Below are positions 1-8,581 of a stretch of DNA of 46,501 bases, one piece after another. The stretch lies in contig JANQPM010000017.1 in assembly GCA_028289465.1 (NCBI GenBank), positions 1 through 46,501 of the forward strand, written 5' to 3'. Under the pieces are notes generated by a model. It was not told where the DNA came from. It was given only the letters and a program-made list of their open reading frames with translations, and ran no database searches. Position numbers and translations under genes: made by a program. Every line of letters begins with the position of its first letter. Position 1 is the first letter of the stretch. The stretch is from Lysobacterales bacterium (GTDB lineage Bacteria; Pseudomonadota; Gammaproteobacteria; Xanthomonadales; SZUA-36).

Positions 1-162
1 CGCAACCGCACGCCCTAACGGCTTCCCAGTCTAGCTTCTTTCCTTCGGAAAACCGCCAGACTGTCCAGCCGGGGCTACAGCGTACAACTAACGCACGACC
101 CCTCTGGTGCCGCTCGCGCTGCTCGCTCACCCAACCGGGGTCGGCGGGTCGCCTGTGGCTCC
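1..162. repeat. Dispersed repeat, copy 1 (left end cut by window edge)
   Basis: This stretch is nearly identical to 17730-17955, differing by a few substitutions, a short indel near position 48 and an internal gap of about 60 bp near position 140. It replaces the 3' end of the endonuclease V gene: sequence homologous to the enzyme resumes at about 163. No transposase or long open frame is seen in it, so it looks like a non-autonomous or REP/MITE-like element. The left boundary is outside the window. Confidence 0.75.
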
Positions 163-663
163 ATTACCCCGGTCAACCAGCGGCTCCCATTGTCCTTTGT
201 CTTCCGGCACAGTGCCGTGGCAGCCAGTGAGCCGGGATTTCGCAACGCCGATGGTCGGATAGCCGGTCAGCACACCCAGGTGCGAGGCAATGCCCAGACG
301 CCGCGGATGAGCGATGCCCTGGCCGTCGCAGAGGATCAGGTCCGGTCGGGTTTCCAGGCTTTTCAGCGCCTGCAGAACCGCCGGCAGTTCCCGAAACGAC
401 AACAGCCCCGGAATATACGGAAATTCCGTTGGCAGGCGGGCGACGCGCCAGTCCAGCAGTGCCAATTCCGGCCAGGAAAGCAGTACCACCGCGGCTCTGG
501 TAATGCTGCCTTGCGCTTCAAAGCCGACATCGGTGCCGGCAACGGTTCGGACCGGCCCGAAATCGTCCTCGGTGACCACATTCCGGGCCAGGCGTGTCTG
601 TTCGCGGCGCGCATCGGCTGGCGATAGACCGGATAGCCGGCCTGGATTCGTATCGGCGTTCAT
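127..663 (-). CDS. nfi: Endonuclease V, C-terminally truncated (probable pseudogene)
   Basis: Endonuclease V cleaves DNA near deaminated bases such as inosine. The 178-residue frame keeps the N-terminal two thirds of the family: an AGTD motif (D45), the [12 protein letters not shown] block (E92) and the [16 protein letters not shown] block (D113), which are the expected metal ligands. Family members run to about 220-230 residues. Here homology stops near residue 165, and the last 13 codons are read from dispersed repeat copy 1, so the C-terminal part with the conserved histidine is gone. The start overlaps the stop of the glycosyltransferase gene by 4 bp, so it is last in the purC operon. Family assignment is firm; activity is doubtful. 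Confidence 0.8.
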   Translation of the reverse strand: MNADTNPGRLSGLSPADARREQTRLARNVVTEDDFGPVRTVAGTDVGFEAQGSITRAAVVLLSWPELALLDWRVARLPTEFPYIPGLLSFRELPAVLQALKSLETRPDLILCDGQGIAHPRRLGIASHLGVLTGYPTIGVAKSRLTGCHGTVPEDKGQWEPLVDRGNGATGDPPTPVG

Positions 664-1547
664 TTCACCAGTTTGAAATGGCGTTTGGAAAAGTCATGCC
701 CGGTGAGTTTTTCCAAATAGCTTAGCAACCGGTGTTTCTTATCTCTCGGCGTGAGCTGGTAGTCGGGATTGATGTGCAATGCCGGGTTCGCGTGTTCGGC
801 CAGCCACGGGCGGATCACGGCCGGATGACTGCCGGTGAACCGTCCCAATGCCTTGGCATCGACATTGCCGTAAACGCTGGGCCAGCCGCCATCGTTCCAG
901 TATTGATTGGCGATTTCGGCTTTGGCAGCCAGGTAGTGCTCTGCCCGGCAGTTGCCGTAGTGGTAGATGGCCGCGCCGGTTTCGGCCGCCCGTGGATAGC
1001 GATTGCGGCGCTTGTTTCTGCGCCTGAACCAGGTCTGATCCTTGATCACGGCCCAGTACAGCCCGTCCGGCGCAATGCTGCGCACGGTATTTTTGATGAT
1101 CCGTGCCGCTTTGCGGTAGAACTGGGCATTGGCATATACGGTATGCGGGTCGCCGTAGAAATGATGGTAGTCGAAGGTCAGGGCTTCGACACGGTCATCG
1201 TGGAGATAGCGCTGCATGGCCTGCCGAATGGTGTGCAGTTCATCTTCGTGCAGGACTTCGTCGCCTTCCAGGTAAAATGCCCAGTCGCCGGTGCAGTTGT
1301 ACTGGGCAACCATTTTTTGCTGGCCGTAAACGAAGCCATGCTGGCGCATGTTTTCGTTCCAGGAGGTTTCGATAATTCGCAGTTTGGGCTCTTGAAGTGC
1401 CCGCAGGCGCTCCAGGCTGTCGTCTTGCCCCCGGTCGACTGCAACGACGAACTCATCGCAGATCGGCAATGCGGATTGCAGGCTTTCGATAAACGGGTAG
1501 CCCAGGCGCACGCCGTCACGCAGAAAGGAAAACCCGCTGACTTTCAT
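660..1547 (-). CDS. Glycosyltransferase family 2-like protein
   Basis: A 295-residue soluble protein with a GT-A-like N-terminus: an opening beta strand ([11 protein letters not shown]), a [14 protein letters not shown] segment and an acidic [13 protein letters not shown] segment near residue 95 that would hold the metal- and nucleotide-sugar-binding acidic motif. The C-terminal half is basic and aromatic and has no membrane segment. The acceptor is unknown; lipopolysaccharide or another surface glycan is possible. It starts 3 bp after the stop of the Mpo1-like gene and overlaps endonuclease V by 4 bp, so it is inside the purC operon. The superfamily call is reasonably sure, the substrate is not. 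Confidence 0.7.
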   Translation of the reverse strand: MKVSGFSFLRDGVRLGYPFIESLQSALPICDEFVVAVDRGQDDSLERLRALQEPKLRIIETSWNENMRQHGFVYGQQKMVAQYNCTGDWAFYLEGDEVLHEDELHTIRQAMQRYLHDDRVEALTFDYHHFYGDPHTVYANAQFYRKAARIIKNTVRSIAPDGLYWAVIKDQTWFRRRNKRRNRYPRAAETGAAIYHYGNCRAEHYLAAKAEIANQYWNDGGWPSVYGNVDAKALGRFTGSHPAVIRPWLAEHANPALHINPDYQLTPRDKKHRLLSYLEKLTGHDFSKRHFKLVK

Positions 1548-1550
1548 AAT

Positions 1551-2021
1551 TCAGTAGGGCAGACCCAACTTTCGGTACACGGCGGACAGCAGCCAGGCCG
1601 GGCCCACCAGTAGAAACTGAACGTCCTTGAAAAAAGACGGGCGCTTGCCTTCCACGTAGTGGCCGATGAACTGTACGATCCATGCGACGACGAATACCGC
1701 TACGCCGACCATCCACAGGGGCGTCGCGACATTCACCGCGACCCAGTGCGCCAGCCACAGCATCGCCAGATTGACCAGCAGCAGGCCGAAGCCCAGCGAC
1801 CAGGATTTGCTGAAGTAGTAAATCTGTGCCAGTACCAGCACGACGATGGCCCAGTTCAGCGGGTAGCCGCCGAGGCCAAAGCCGTCCGGGAACGGGATCG
1901 ACCAGAGCAGTGCGACAACGCTCCAGACAATCGCCGGGACGCAGATCCAGTGAATGATCTTATTGGTCTTGTTCTGATGGCTTTCGCCATATTCATCGAG
2001 CAATGCCTGTATCGTTGCCAT
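1551..2021 (-). CDS. Mpo1-like (DUF962) membrane protein
   Basis: A 156-residue integral membrane protein with about four hydrophobic segments. It has the DUF962/Mpo1 hallmarks: an N-terminal HQNKTNKIIHWICVP stretch and a C-terminal FIGHYVEGKRPSFF motif followed by GPAWLL. The yeast homologue Mpo1 is an Fe(II)-dependent dioxygenase acting on 2-hydroxy fatty acids; the conserved histidines in both motifs fit a metal site here too. The role in bacteria is not established. The ATG lies 2 bp beyond the purC stop, and a GAGGAA ribosome site lies inside the end of purC, so the two are co-transcribed. Confidence 0.8.
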   Translation of the reverse strand: MATIQALLDEYGESHQNKTNKIIHWICVPAIVWSVVALLWSIPFPDGFGLGGYPLNWAIVVLVLAQIYYFSKSWSLGFGLLLVNLAMLWLAHWVAVNVATPLWMVGVAVFVVAWIVQFIGHYVEGKRPSFFKDVQFLLVGPAWLLSAVYRKLGLPY

Positions 2022-2023
2022 GG

Positions 2024-2923
2024 CTATTCTTCCTCTGAATTCGCGGTCAGCCGCCGGTAAGCCTCCCGGTACTTGGCCGCGGTGGCTTCAATAATAGCAT
2101 CGGGAATCCGCGGGCCGGGAGGCGTTTTGTCCCAATCCAGGGTTTCCAGGTAGTCACGGATGAATTGCTTGTCGTAGCTGGGCGGACTGATGCCGGTGGC
2201 ATAGGAGCTTTGCGGCCAGAAACGCGATGAATCGGGAGTCAGCATTTCGTCCATCACCATCAGCCGCCCGTCAGCATCCAGGCCGAATTCGAACTTGGTA
2301 TCGGCGATCAGAATACCGCGGCGCCGAGCATAGTCGGCCGCAAATTCGTAGATGGCCAGGCTGGCCGCTTTGACCTCCGCCGCCAGACCGGTGCCCAGGC
2401 TGGCTTCGATCTGTTCAAAGCTGATGTTCTCATCGTGATCGCCGACCGCGGCCTTGGTCGATGGCGTGAAAATCGGCTGTGCCAGGCGTTCGGCCTGCTG
2501 CAGCCCGGCTGAAAGGCGTATTCCGCTGACCGCGCCGGTCCGCCGATAGTCCTTCCAGCCCGAACCGATCAGATACCCTCGAACGATGGCTTCCAGCGGC
2601 AGGGCCTGCAGCTTTTTAACGATCACCGCCCGCGGTTTCAGGCGCGCGCGCAGCTGGGCATCTTCGATCACATCCTGCAACGGCACGTTCGACAGGTGGT
2701 TGGGACACAGCTTGCGGGTCCTGCGGAACCAGAAGTTGGAAATGCGGGTGAGCAGCTCACCCTTGCCGGGTATCGGCTGCGGCAGCACTACGTCAAAGGC
2801 CGATAGGCGGTCGGAGGCGACGATCAGCAGTGCATCGTCGCCCACAGCGAAGATATCGCGGACTTTTCCCTGGTGGATCAGTGGCAGATCGGTGATCCAG
2901 CTCGCATCGTATTGCAAACTCAA
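2024..2923 (-). CDS. purC: Phosphoribosylaminoimidazole-succinocarboxamide synthase (SAICAR synthetase)
   Basis: It catalyses ATP-dependent ligation of aspartate to CAIR in purine biosynthesis, in the cytosol. The 299-residue protein is of the longer, yeast-like form and shows GKVRDIFAV near residue 19, [25 protein letters not shown] and DTKFEFGLD, all typical of the family. The start used is TTG at 2923; no in-frame ATG lies close, and the protein begins as family members do. It is first in a minus-strand operon with the Mpo1-like gene, the glycosyltransferase and endonuclease V. A consensus -10 box lies at 2959-2964. Confidence 0.95.
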   Translation of the reverse strand: MSLQYDASWITDLPLIHQGKVRDIFAVGDDALLIVASDRLSAFDVVLPQPIPGKGELLTRISNFWFRRTRKLCPNHLSNVPLQDVIEDAQLRARLKPRAVIVKKLQALPLEAIVRGYLIGSGWKDYRRTGAVSGIRLSAGLQQAERLAQPIFTPSTKAAVGDHDENISFEQIEASLGTGLAAEVKAASLAIYEFAADYARRRGILIADTKFEFGLDADGRLMVMDEMLTPDSSRFWPQSSYATGISPPSYDKQFIRDYLETLDWDKTPPGPRIPDAIIEATAAKYREAYRRLTANSEEE

Positions 2924-2958
2924 GGCCCTTTTATTGCAGGTGTTGAACGGCGCGTGAG

Positions 2959-2986
2959 ATTATAAAATATTCCGCGTTAATGTCTC
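2959..2986 (-). promoter_or_regulatory. Putative sigma-70 promoter of purC operon
   Basis: Reading the minus strand, GAGACA (4 of 6 matches to the -35 consensus) is followed after 16 bp by a perfect TATAAT, about 36 bp upstream of the purC TTG start. It lies in the 109-bp divergent gap between purC and djlA. Confidence 0.5.
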
Positions 2987-3032
2987 GTATTGAAATATCG
3001 CTTTTAGATTGGGTTCAGGATAAACGCCTCTT

Positions 3033-3815
3033 ATGCAGTCATTCCCGTTGCACTGGCTCGGCAAGATCATCGGTGGATTGCTGGGTCTGTTAAAAGGCGG
3101 CTACGTCGGGCTCGCTATCGGTGCGTTTGTCGGCCACTGGGTCGATCAGTGGCTGTCCGGAGACCGAACGGCGAAAAAGGTTCAAGGCCTGTTCTTCGAT
3201 GCGCTGTTCGCGTCGATCGGGCATCTGGCCAAGGCCGACGGGCGCGTATCGGAGGCCGAAATCGCGATGGTCGAATCGCTGTTTGACCGAATGGCCTTGT
3301 CGGCCGCCGAGCGGCAGCGGGCGATAGCGCAGTTCAACCGCGGCAAACGATCGGATTTTGTGCTGGAAGACGAGCTGGGCCAGTTTCTGCAGCGGACCAT
3401 TTTGCGCGCCGATTTACGGCGGATGTTCATGGAGATCGTGCTGGAAGCCGCGTTCTCGGATGGCCAACTGACCGAACCGGAACGTCAGGTGATATTGCGC
3501 ATTGCGGCCGGCCTCAGAATTCCGCGCATGCTGCTGGAGCGTCTGCTGGCCGCCTTTCAGCCCGCCTCGGCCGGCCGCGGTCGCGCGCCGGGCGCGGCGC
3601 GGTCCGAACCGAGTCCGTACCGGGTGCTGGGCGTGTCGCCGAACGACAGCCCTGCGCAAATCAAGCGCGCTTATCGTAAACTGATGAGCCAGCACCATCC
3701 GGATAAACTGGTCGCGCGCGGTCTGCCGCCCGAAATGGTGGAAATGGCCAAGCAAAAGGCACGCGATATCAATGCGGCCTATGACCGCATCAAGGAACTG
3801 AAAAGCTTTAAATAG
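3033..3815 (+). CDS. djlA: DjlA-like co-chaperone (TerB plus DnaJ domain)
   Basis: A membrane-anchored J-domain protein that would stimulate the DnaK ATPase at the inner membrane. The N-terminus has a glycine-rich hydrophobic segment (about residues 8-35, with the GxxxG-like pattern GKIIGGLLGLLKGGYVGLAIG) as in DjlA. A TerB-like helical domain follows (about 50-165). A C-terminal J domain (about 195-260) carries YRVLGVSPNDS and the HHPDKL motif with the essential HPD. Its 260 residues match the family. It is transcribed divergently from purC, and rpe starts 8 bp after its stop. Confidence 0.88.
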   Translation: MQSFPLHWLGKIIGGLLGLLKGGYVGLAIGAFVGHWVDQWLSGDRTAKKVQGLFFDALFASIGHLAKADGRVSEAEIAMVESLFDRMALSAAERQRAIAQFNRGKRSDFVLEDELGQFLQRTILRADLRRMFMEIVLEAAFSDGQLTEPERQVILRIAAGLRIPRMLLERLLAAFQPASAGRGRAPGAARSEPSPYRVLGVSPNDSPAQIKRAYRKLMSQHHPDKLVARGLPPEMVEMAKQKARDINAAYDRIKELKSFK

Positions 3816-3823
3816 GTGAGTGA

Positions 3824-4492
3824 ATGAAACAGTCCGACGTCATTGCGCCATCCATTCTGTCTGCCGATTTCGCTCGTTTGGGCGAGGAAGTGGATGCAGT
3901 GCTCGCTGCCGGTGCCGACTGGATTCATTTCGATGTGATGGACAATCACTACGTGCCGAATCTGACCATCGGGCCGATGGTCTGCAAGGCTCTGCGCGAG
4001 CACGGCGTGCAGGCGCCGATTGACGTGCATTTGATGGTCAAGCCCGTGGACCGCATCATTCCCGACTTTGCCGATGCCGGCGCCAGTCTGATCAGCTTTC
4101 ATCCGGAAGCCAGCGAGCACATAGACCGGACCATTCAACTGATCAAGGAGTGCGGCTGCGAGGCCGGGCTGGTTTTCAATCCGGCAACCGAGCTGGATAT
4201 TCTGGATTACGTGCTGCCGCAACTGGATCTGGTCTTGCTGATGTCGGTCAATCCGGGGTTTGGCGGGCAGAAATTTATTCCGTATGTGCTGAATAAGATC
4301 GCTACGGTGCGGCGGATGATCGACGACTCCGGCGCTACCGCACGTCTCGAAGTCGACGGCGGCATCAAGGTGGACAATATCCGCAAGGTTGCGGATGCCG
4401 GTGCCGATACCTTTGTCGCCGGTTCGGCGATCTTTGGCACCAAAGATTATGCGCGGACTATCGACGCATTTCGGGCCGAACTGACCGTCTGA
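3824..4492 (+). CDS. rpe: Ribulose-phosphate 3-epimerase
   Basis: It interconverts ribulose 5-phosphate and xylulose 5-phosphate in the pentose phosphate pathway. The 222-residue TIM barrel shows [16 protein letters not shown] at the start, [30 protein letters not shown] and VDGGI, which hold the metal ligands and phosphate-binding loops of the family. It begins 8 bp downstream of djlA with a GGTGAG ribosome site and is probably co-transcribed with it. Confidence 0.96.
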   Translation: MKQSDVIAPSILSADFARLGEEVDAVLAAGADWIHFDVMDNHYVPNLTIGPMVCKALREHGVQAPIDVHLMVKPVDRIIPDFADAGASLISFHPEASEHIDRTIQLIKECGCEAGLVFNPATELDILDYVLPQLDLVLLMSVNPGFGGQKFIPYVLNKIATVRRMIDDSGATARLEVDGGIKVDNIRKVADAGADTFVAGSAIFGTKDYARTIDAFRAELTV

Positions 4493-4571
4493 ACCCAGGG
4501 ACCGCATCCATTCCGTTTTGAACCGGCGTCAGACCGGTGCGGGTCGAAGCCAGGAACTTGATGACTGGACA

Positions 4572-4594
4572 TTTGTCTGATATTTTACGACAAA
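4572..4594. promoter_or_regulatory. Inverted repeat, candidate autoregulatory operator of the Xre/RES pair
   Basis: TTTGTC (4572-4577) and GACAAA (4589-4594) form a perfect 6-bp inverted repeat with an 11-bp A/T-rich spacer, ending 18 bp before the antitoxin ATG. That position suits an operator for an autorepressing antitoxin. There is no clear Shine-Dalgarno before the ATG at 4613, so the transcript may be nearly leaderless. Confidence 0.45.
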
Positions 4595-4612
4595 ATACCA
4601 ATAACTCTTGTT

Positions 4613-5056
4613 ATGGCGACACCGCAAGCACAACTCGACATCGAACAGTCTGCCGTTCATCTGCTGGTTAGCAGCCCGCTGGCGGACGATTATCAGGTGG
4701 TTGAAACCCTGCAGGACGGGCTGCGCTGGCGGAATGCCGAGCAGTTGCGGCAGTTCGCCGGGTTAACCACCCATGAATTTGCCGATGCGCTGAATGTCTC
4801 GGAGCGCACCTATCAGCGTCGCCGCAATGCGCTGTTGAGCGCCGGCATGTCAAACCGGGCGTATCGTCTGGGCCAGTTGGTGGATCAGGCTATCGAACTT
4901 TATAACGGCGATCTGGAAACAGGGCTGCGTTGGTTAAAGACGCCGAATGCCGCACTGGACCATAAAACGCCGTTTACGGTCTTACAGTCTGAGGTCGGTG
5001 CGGACCAGGTTGAACGGCTGATCGGTCAACTGCGCGCCGGTATCAATCCGGCCTGA
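4613..5056 (+). CDS. Xre/MbcA/ParS-type antitoxin of a RES toxin-antitoxin pair
   Basis: A 147-residue protein with an N-terminal helix-turn-helix region (about 45-80, AGLTTHEFADALNVSERTYQRRR) and a C-terminal DUF2384-like toxin-binding domain (about 90-145, ending in a LKTPNAALDHKTPFTVL segment), the standard layout of Xre antitoxins paired with RES toxins. It should neutralise the downstream RES protein and bind its own promoter; an inverted repeat sits just upstream. The toxin gene begins 2 bp after its stop. Confidence 0.88.
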   Translation: MATPQAQLDIEQSAVHLLVSSPLADDYQVVETLQDGLRWRNAEQLRQFAGLTTHEFADALNVSERTYQRRRNALLSAGMSNRAYRLGQLVDQAIELYNGDLETGLRWLKTPNAALDHKTPFTVLQSEVGADQVERLIGQLRAGINPA

Positions 5057-5058
5057 GC

Positions 5059-5520
5059 ATGATCGTCTGGCGGACGGTCTCGCTGGACTGGACTTACGAT
5101 CACCTCGGCGGCCACGGCGCCGCTGCTTTTCCAGGACGCTGGAACCAGCGCGGTGAACGGACGATCTATACCGCGGGTTCTTTGTCGCTGGCAATGCTGG
5201 AAACCTTAATCTACCTGCAACCGCCGTATCCCACGCGGCTGCTGTTGGAAATGGAAGTTCCCGACAACCGTATTCACTCGGATACCAACCTGTTTAATAG
5301 TCCGGATATCGTCCGCGACAAGCGGCGTTCCAGGCCGTATGGCTCAGGATGGCTGCGCGAACAAAAACACCTGGCTATTCGGGTACCGTCGGTCTTGTTT
5401 CCCGACAAGTACAGCGCTGCGGAACACAATCTGCTGATTAATCCCGAGCATCCGGACATTCGGCAGGTCACCATTCGGTCAACCGGCGAATGGAACCCGG
5501 ATCAACGATTCCAGCGGTGA
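5059..5520 (+). CDS. RES-domain toxin (NAD-degrading family)
   Basis: A 153-residue RES-domain protein. The family is named for conserved Arg, Glu and Ser residues and includes toxins that deplete NAD+. Visible here are WRTVS at the start, GRWNQRGERTIYTAGSLSLAMLETL (split over residues 29-53), and a C-terminal VPSVLFPDKYSAAEHNLLINPEH with the expected serine/asparagine-rich end. Length fits the family. It directly follows its antitoxin, which supports function as a bicistronic type II module. Confidence 0.88.
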   Translation: MIVWRTVSLDWTYDHLGGHGAAAFPGRWNQRGERTIYTAGSLSLAMLETLIYLQPPYPTRLLLEMEVPDNRIHSDTNLFNSPDIVRDKRRSRPYGSGWLREQKHLAIRVPSVLFPDKYSAAEHNLLINPEHPDIRQVTIRSTGEWNPDQRFQR

Positions 5521-5593
5521 GAATCCGGCCGCTTGCTTCGCAATACGCACCGTTTGGCGCGTTGGCCTGTCGCGTGAGCCGCCGGCCGAACAC

Positions 5594-6223
5594 CTAAAGT
5601 ACGGCTGTTTGCCGGGCTGCTGCCGAAGGGCGAGGCAGGTCGGCTGCCGACGGCAGTGCAGTGACCACATAACGCAGCGGGCTCGTCGCGCGGAGCGCGT
5701 TAAACGGGTAGCAGGTGACCAGTGTCAGGCGCGGTACTCCGGGTTCCAACAACAGGTCCTGGCGCGTCGAATCGACGATTTCCATTTGGCTGATTTCAAA
5801 GCTCAGGCGCCGATCCGGCGTGGTCAGCAAAATGCGGTCGCCGGCCCGAAGCGCGTTCAAGCCGGCAAAATGCGTATCCCGATGGCCGCTGAGCACCGTA
5901 TCATCCAACCCGATCGGCCCGCCGGCCGATGCCGCAACCGGCCCCCAGGCGAGATTGCGCCCTGAAGTCCCGGAAAGCACGAACTGCCGCACGCCAAGCC
6001 GCGGGATTTCCAAAATGCCGACAGGCGACGTATCGGCCCATGGCCATGGTCTGGCATCGGTCCGGCCGGCCAGCACCTGGTGCCAGGCGCGTTCGACCAA
6101 TACTTGTCCGAGCGCCGCTTTGGCCGGAATCCACAGTGCCTGCAAAGTAAAAAAGACGGCGGCTAGCAAGCTAGCCGCCCAAACGGCACGTGGAGGCCGG
6201 TCAATGATCTTGCGGATCATCAT
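5594..6223 (-). CDS. Class GN sortase (proteobacterial dedicated sortase)
   Basis: A membrane-bound cysteine transpeptidase of the Gram-negative class. With the start at the double ATG near 6223 it has 209 residues: a signal anchor (about 12-33), then the sortase barrel with catalytic H114 in LSGHRDTHF, C171 in TLVTCYPF and R184 in SPLRY. A longer frame exists upstream but would overlap the target gene, whose stop is at 6238. The gene sits 14 bp after that VIT/VWA target gene, the usual arrangement for this dedicated one-substrate system. It converges on the RES toxin gene. Confidence 0.9.
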   Translation of the reverse strand: MMIRKIIDRPPRAVWAASLLAAVFFTLQALWIPAKAALGQVLVERAWHQVLAGRTDARPWPWADTSPVGILEIPRLGVRQFVLSGTSGRNLAWGPVAASAGGPIGLDDTVLSGHRDTHFAGLNALRAGDRILLTTPDRRLSFEISQMEIVDSTRQDLLLEPGVPRLTLVTCYPFNALRATSPLRYVVTALPSAADLPRPSAAARQTAVL

Positions 6224-6237
6224 CGGAGTGCCAGTCC

Positions 6238-8346
6238 TCAGGAGTAGGAAAGCCTGCAGCGTGCACTGCGCCGGTACAGCCAGCCGGCCGCCAGCAGACC
6301 GGCCAGGCTCAGCAGCAGCTGCCATTGCCAGCCGGCGGCTGTGGCCGCGAAAGCCACAGCCGGGCCGCTGCCGGCCGGCAACAGGCTGCCGATGGTCTGG
6401 CTGTCCAGCGTTTCATGCTGAAAGCGCACCGGCGTCTTGTCCACGGCGACCATGCTGGTGTATTGCGTCAGTAAACGGTGTTTCAGGGCCAGGCCGATCA
6501 CCGCCGCCTTGATCTCTTCCGGCGGCTGGCCGAACAGCAAATTGTCTTGCAGCGCGGCGATTTTCGATCGGGCCCACAAGGTTGCGATATTTTCGCTTTG
6601 CAGGCGCGGCTGCACATCGTAGGTCTGCTGCCAGTAGCGGCCGTCATACTGGCCGCAGATGGTTACCGCGGACGGCAGCGAATCGAATCTGGCGGTCAGC
6701 CATAGCGGTTCCCCGGCATACAGGTCCGGAATCACCTGTGGATAGGTTTCGGCCGGCTGCCCCCAGTCGACGCAGATATCCGACAAGGCCGGGCGCTGGA
6801 TACGATCCCATAGGGCCGCCATTTCCACTTCCACTTCGCCCAGGTGCCCGATATGGGTGAAAGTGCCGCGTCCGATTTCGGCGGCTTTACGCATGAAATA
6901 GCTGTTCGGCGCGGAGCCGATGCCGACGGTAAACAGCCGGCTGTCATTAAGCCAGGTTTCGATTTGCCGGAACAATTGATCCTCGTTGCCGACCGCGCCG
7001 TCGGTAATGAAGATCACCTGGCGCAGGTCCGCATCTACCGGATCGGACTGGAGCGACATTTGCAGCGCTGGCAGCATATTGGTGCCGCCGTCGGAATCCA
7101 GATTGCCGATGAATTTCCGGGCTTGGCGCAATGCATCGCCGGAGGCCGGCGCGGACTCGGGAAACAAGCTTATGGCATCGTCATCGAAGTCGATAATATT
7201 GAAGTAGTCAGCTGGCTGCAGATTGTCCAGCGCCTGAATCAGCGCGGCACTGGCCTGTTCCAGCGAGCTGCCGGCCATGGAACCGGAGCTGTCGATCACG
7301 AAAATCACTTCGCGTGCTATTAATTGCACGGATTCCGCTGCCGGTGGCACCAGCATCAGCAGTGCATATGCCGCGTCGCCATCGTCCCAGGACAAGACTG
7401 CCGGCGCCGGATCGGTTTGTCGTTCCGGTGACCAGATCAGCTCGAAATCGCGATCGGTCACCGGCCATGGGCCGTCCAGCGCAATATGGTATCCATTGGC
7501 CAGCGGATGCACGTTGACGCCATGATAGCGGCTTTCCACAAAGCTCATCTCCAGATCGCTTTTCAAGTGCGCGTTCAAGGTCAGGCCATGCTGCTGTTCG
7601 GCGGCATTGCCGGTGAAAACGACCCGGGCGGCGGCCTGCTGCGGTGGATCGGCGCGATCGCCCCAGCGGGGGGTAAAGGTCATCGGCAGGCGCAGGCTGA
7701 ATACGCCGTCACGTATCTGGACCGGCTGCAGAAAGCTGATGGATACCAGGATTTCTTCGCCGGGGCCGATATTCGCCAGGCGGGTCTGAAACTGATTCGG
7801 CCGCTGCTGTTCGACCAGGGACGCGGTCTGGCCGTTCTGGCGGGCCTGCTGGTAGACGCGTTTGGCTTCGGCTTTTTCCTGTATTTCCCCTTCCAGAACG
7901 CGGTCGCCGACAACGATCTGCATACGGTCGACCGCCGCGTCATGAGGCAGCGGAAAACGATAGGTGCCTTCCATCCAGTGCAGGCTGTCATTTTTGAAGA
8001 CCTGAGTGACCCAGACCCGGGAGACCAGCCCGGTGATTTCGATTTCCACATCGGTGTTCAGCGCCAGCGCCAGGCTGTCGCCGTGCTCTGACGCCATTTC
8101 CAGCCCGTAGGCTTCATCGGCCGATGCCGATCCGGTCCGCAGCAGAAACAATGCGAGTAGAATGCTGGCCACGATCAGCAGGTAGCGGTCCTGCCAGCGC
8201 AGACTGCGGGTTTCGCGGATGATGATTTTCTGATTCCGCGACGCCAGACGGTCGGCCAGATCAGGGTCCTGCCGCCGCAGCGCCCGGTCCAGACGACTGC
8301 GAATCTGCCGGCTATCGGTTGGGTTGTCATTCAAGGTCAGCGCCAT
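6238..8346 (-). CDS. Sortase target protein with VIT and VWA domains
   Basis: The 702-residue partner of the downstream sortase. The start is set by a GGAGG 5 bp upstream of the ATG at 8346; upstream in-frame codons lack such support. Order: a basic cytoplasmic N-tail (1-52), a signal-anchor/signal segment (about 53-75, with SASA before DEA), a VIT domain (about 85-210), a VWA domain with MIDAS motif DSSGS, then a C-terminal sorting signal: LPAGS (bases 6367-6381), a hydrophobic helix and a basic tail YRRSARCR. Proteins of this type are described as the sole sortase substrate in marine Proteobacteria. The sorting motif is not canonical LPXTG. Surface or envelope anchoring is inferred. Confidence 0.88.
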   Translation of the reverse strand: MALTLNDNPTDSRQIRSRLDRALRRQDPDLADRLASRNQKIIIRETRSLRWQDRYLLIVASILLALFLLRTGSASADEAYGLEMASEHGDSLALALNTDVEIEITGLVSRVWVTQVFKNDSLHWMEGTYRFPLPHDAAVDRMQIVVGDRVLEGEIQEKAEAKRVYQQARQNGQTASLVEQQRPNQFQTRLANIGPGEEILVSISFLQPVQIRDGVFSLRLPMTFTPRWGDRADPPQQAAARVVFTGNAAEQQHGLTLNAHLKSDLEMSFVESRYHGVNVHPLANGYHIALDGPWPVTDRDFELIWSPERQTDPAPAVLSWDDGDAAYALLMLVPPAAESVQLIAREVIFVIDSSGSMAGSSLEQASAALIQALDNLQPADYFNIIDFDDDAISLFPESAPASGDALRQARKFIGNLDSDGGTNMLPALQMSLQSDPVDADLRQVIFITDGAVGNEDQLFRQIETWLNDSRLFTVGIGSAPNSYFMRKAAEIGRGTFTHIGHLGEVEVEMAALWDRIQRPALSDICVDWGQPAETYPQVIPDLYAGEPLWLTARFDSLPSAVTICGQYDGRYWQQTYDVQPRLQSENIATLWARSKIAALQDNLLFGQPPEEIKAAVIGLALKHRLLTQYTSMVAVDKTPVRFQHETLDSQTIGSLLPAGSGPAVAFAATAAGWQWQLLLSLAGLLAAGWLYRRSARCRLSYS

Positions 8347-8405
8347 GGGTTCCTCCAATCTTCGCTTCGATCCGCCCGTAAGGCAGATGCGGTGGTGTTC
8401 ATGCT

Positions 8406-8433
8406 TGTCTATTGGAGCAGCGCGAAAGGTCAA
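8406..8433 (-). promoter_or_regulatory. Putative promoter of the target/sortase operon
   Basis: On the minus strand TTGACC (5 of 6 to -35 consensus) is followed after 16 bp by TAGACA (weak -10), about 60 bp upstream of the target-protein ATG. It faces away from the PdsR promoter within the same 235-bp divergent gap, so the regulator could control both sides. Confidence 0.35.
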
Positions 8434-8503
8434 GACGGCGCCGGAATCGGGCCCGGCGGCGCATAAATTATGGCAATTCGGTGGCGACATCCCGTGCCGG
8501 TGC

Positions 8504-8531
8504 TTGTCAAAGGCAGTGACGCGGCTATCAT
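8504..8531 (+). promoter_or_regulatory. Putative sigma-70 promoter of pdsRS
   Basis: TTGTCA (8504-8509), a 16-bp spacer and TATCAT (8526-8531) lie about 50 bp before the response-regulator ATG at 8582, whose ribosome site is GGGGAG. Both boxes match consensus at 5 of 6 positions. Confidence 0.55.
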
Positions 8532-8581
8532 GGCGCTACGGGTTTTGCAGCGCCGGTATTGCAGCCGGGGAGTGACGATTC

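Noticed and set aside
732-1613. Plus-strand 293-residue open frame opposite the glycosyltransferase
   Set aside because: The minus-strand gene is coupled on both sides to operon neighbours and has protein-like motifs; the plus-strand frame has none.
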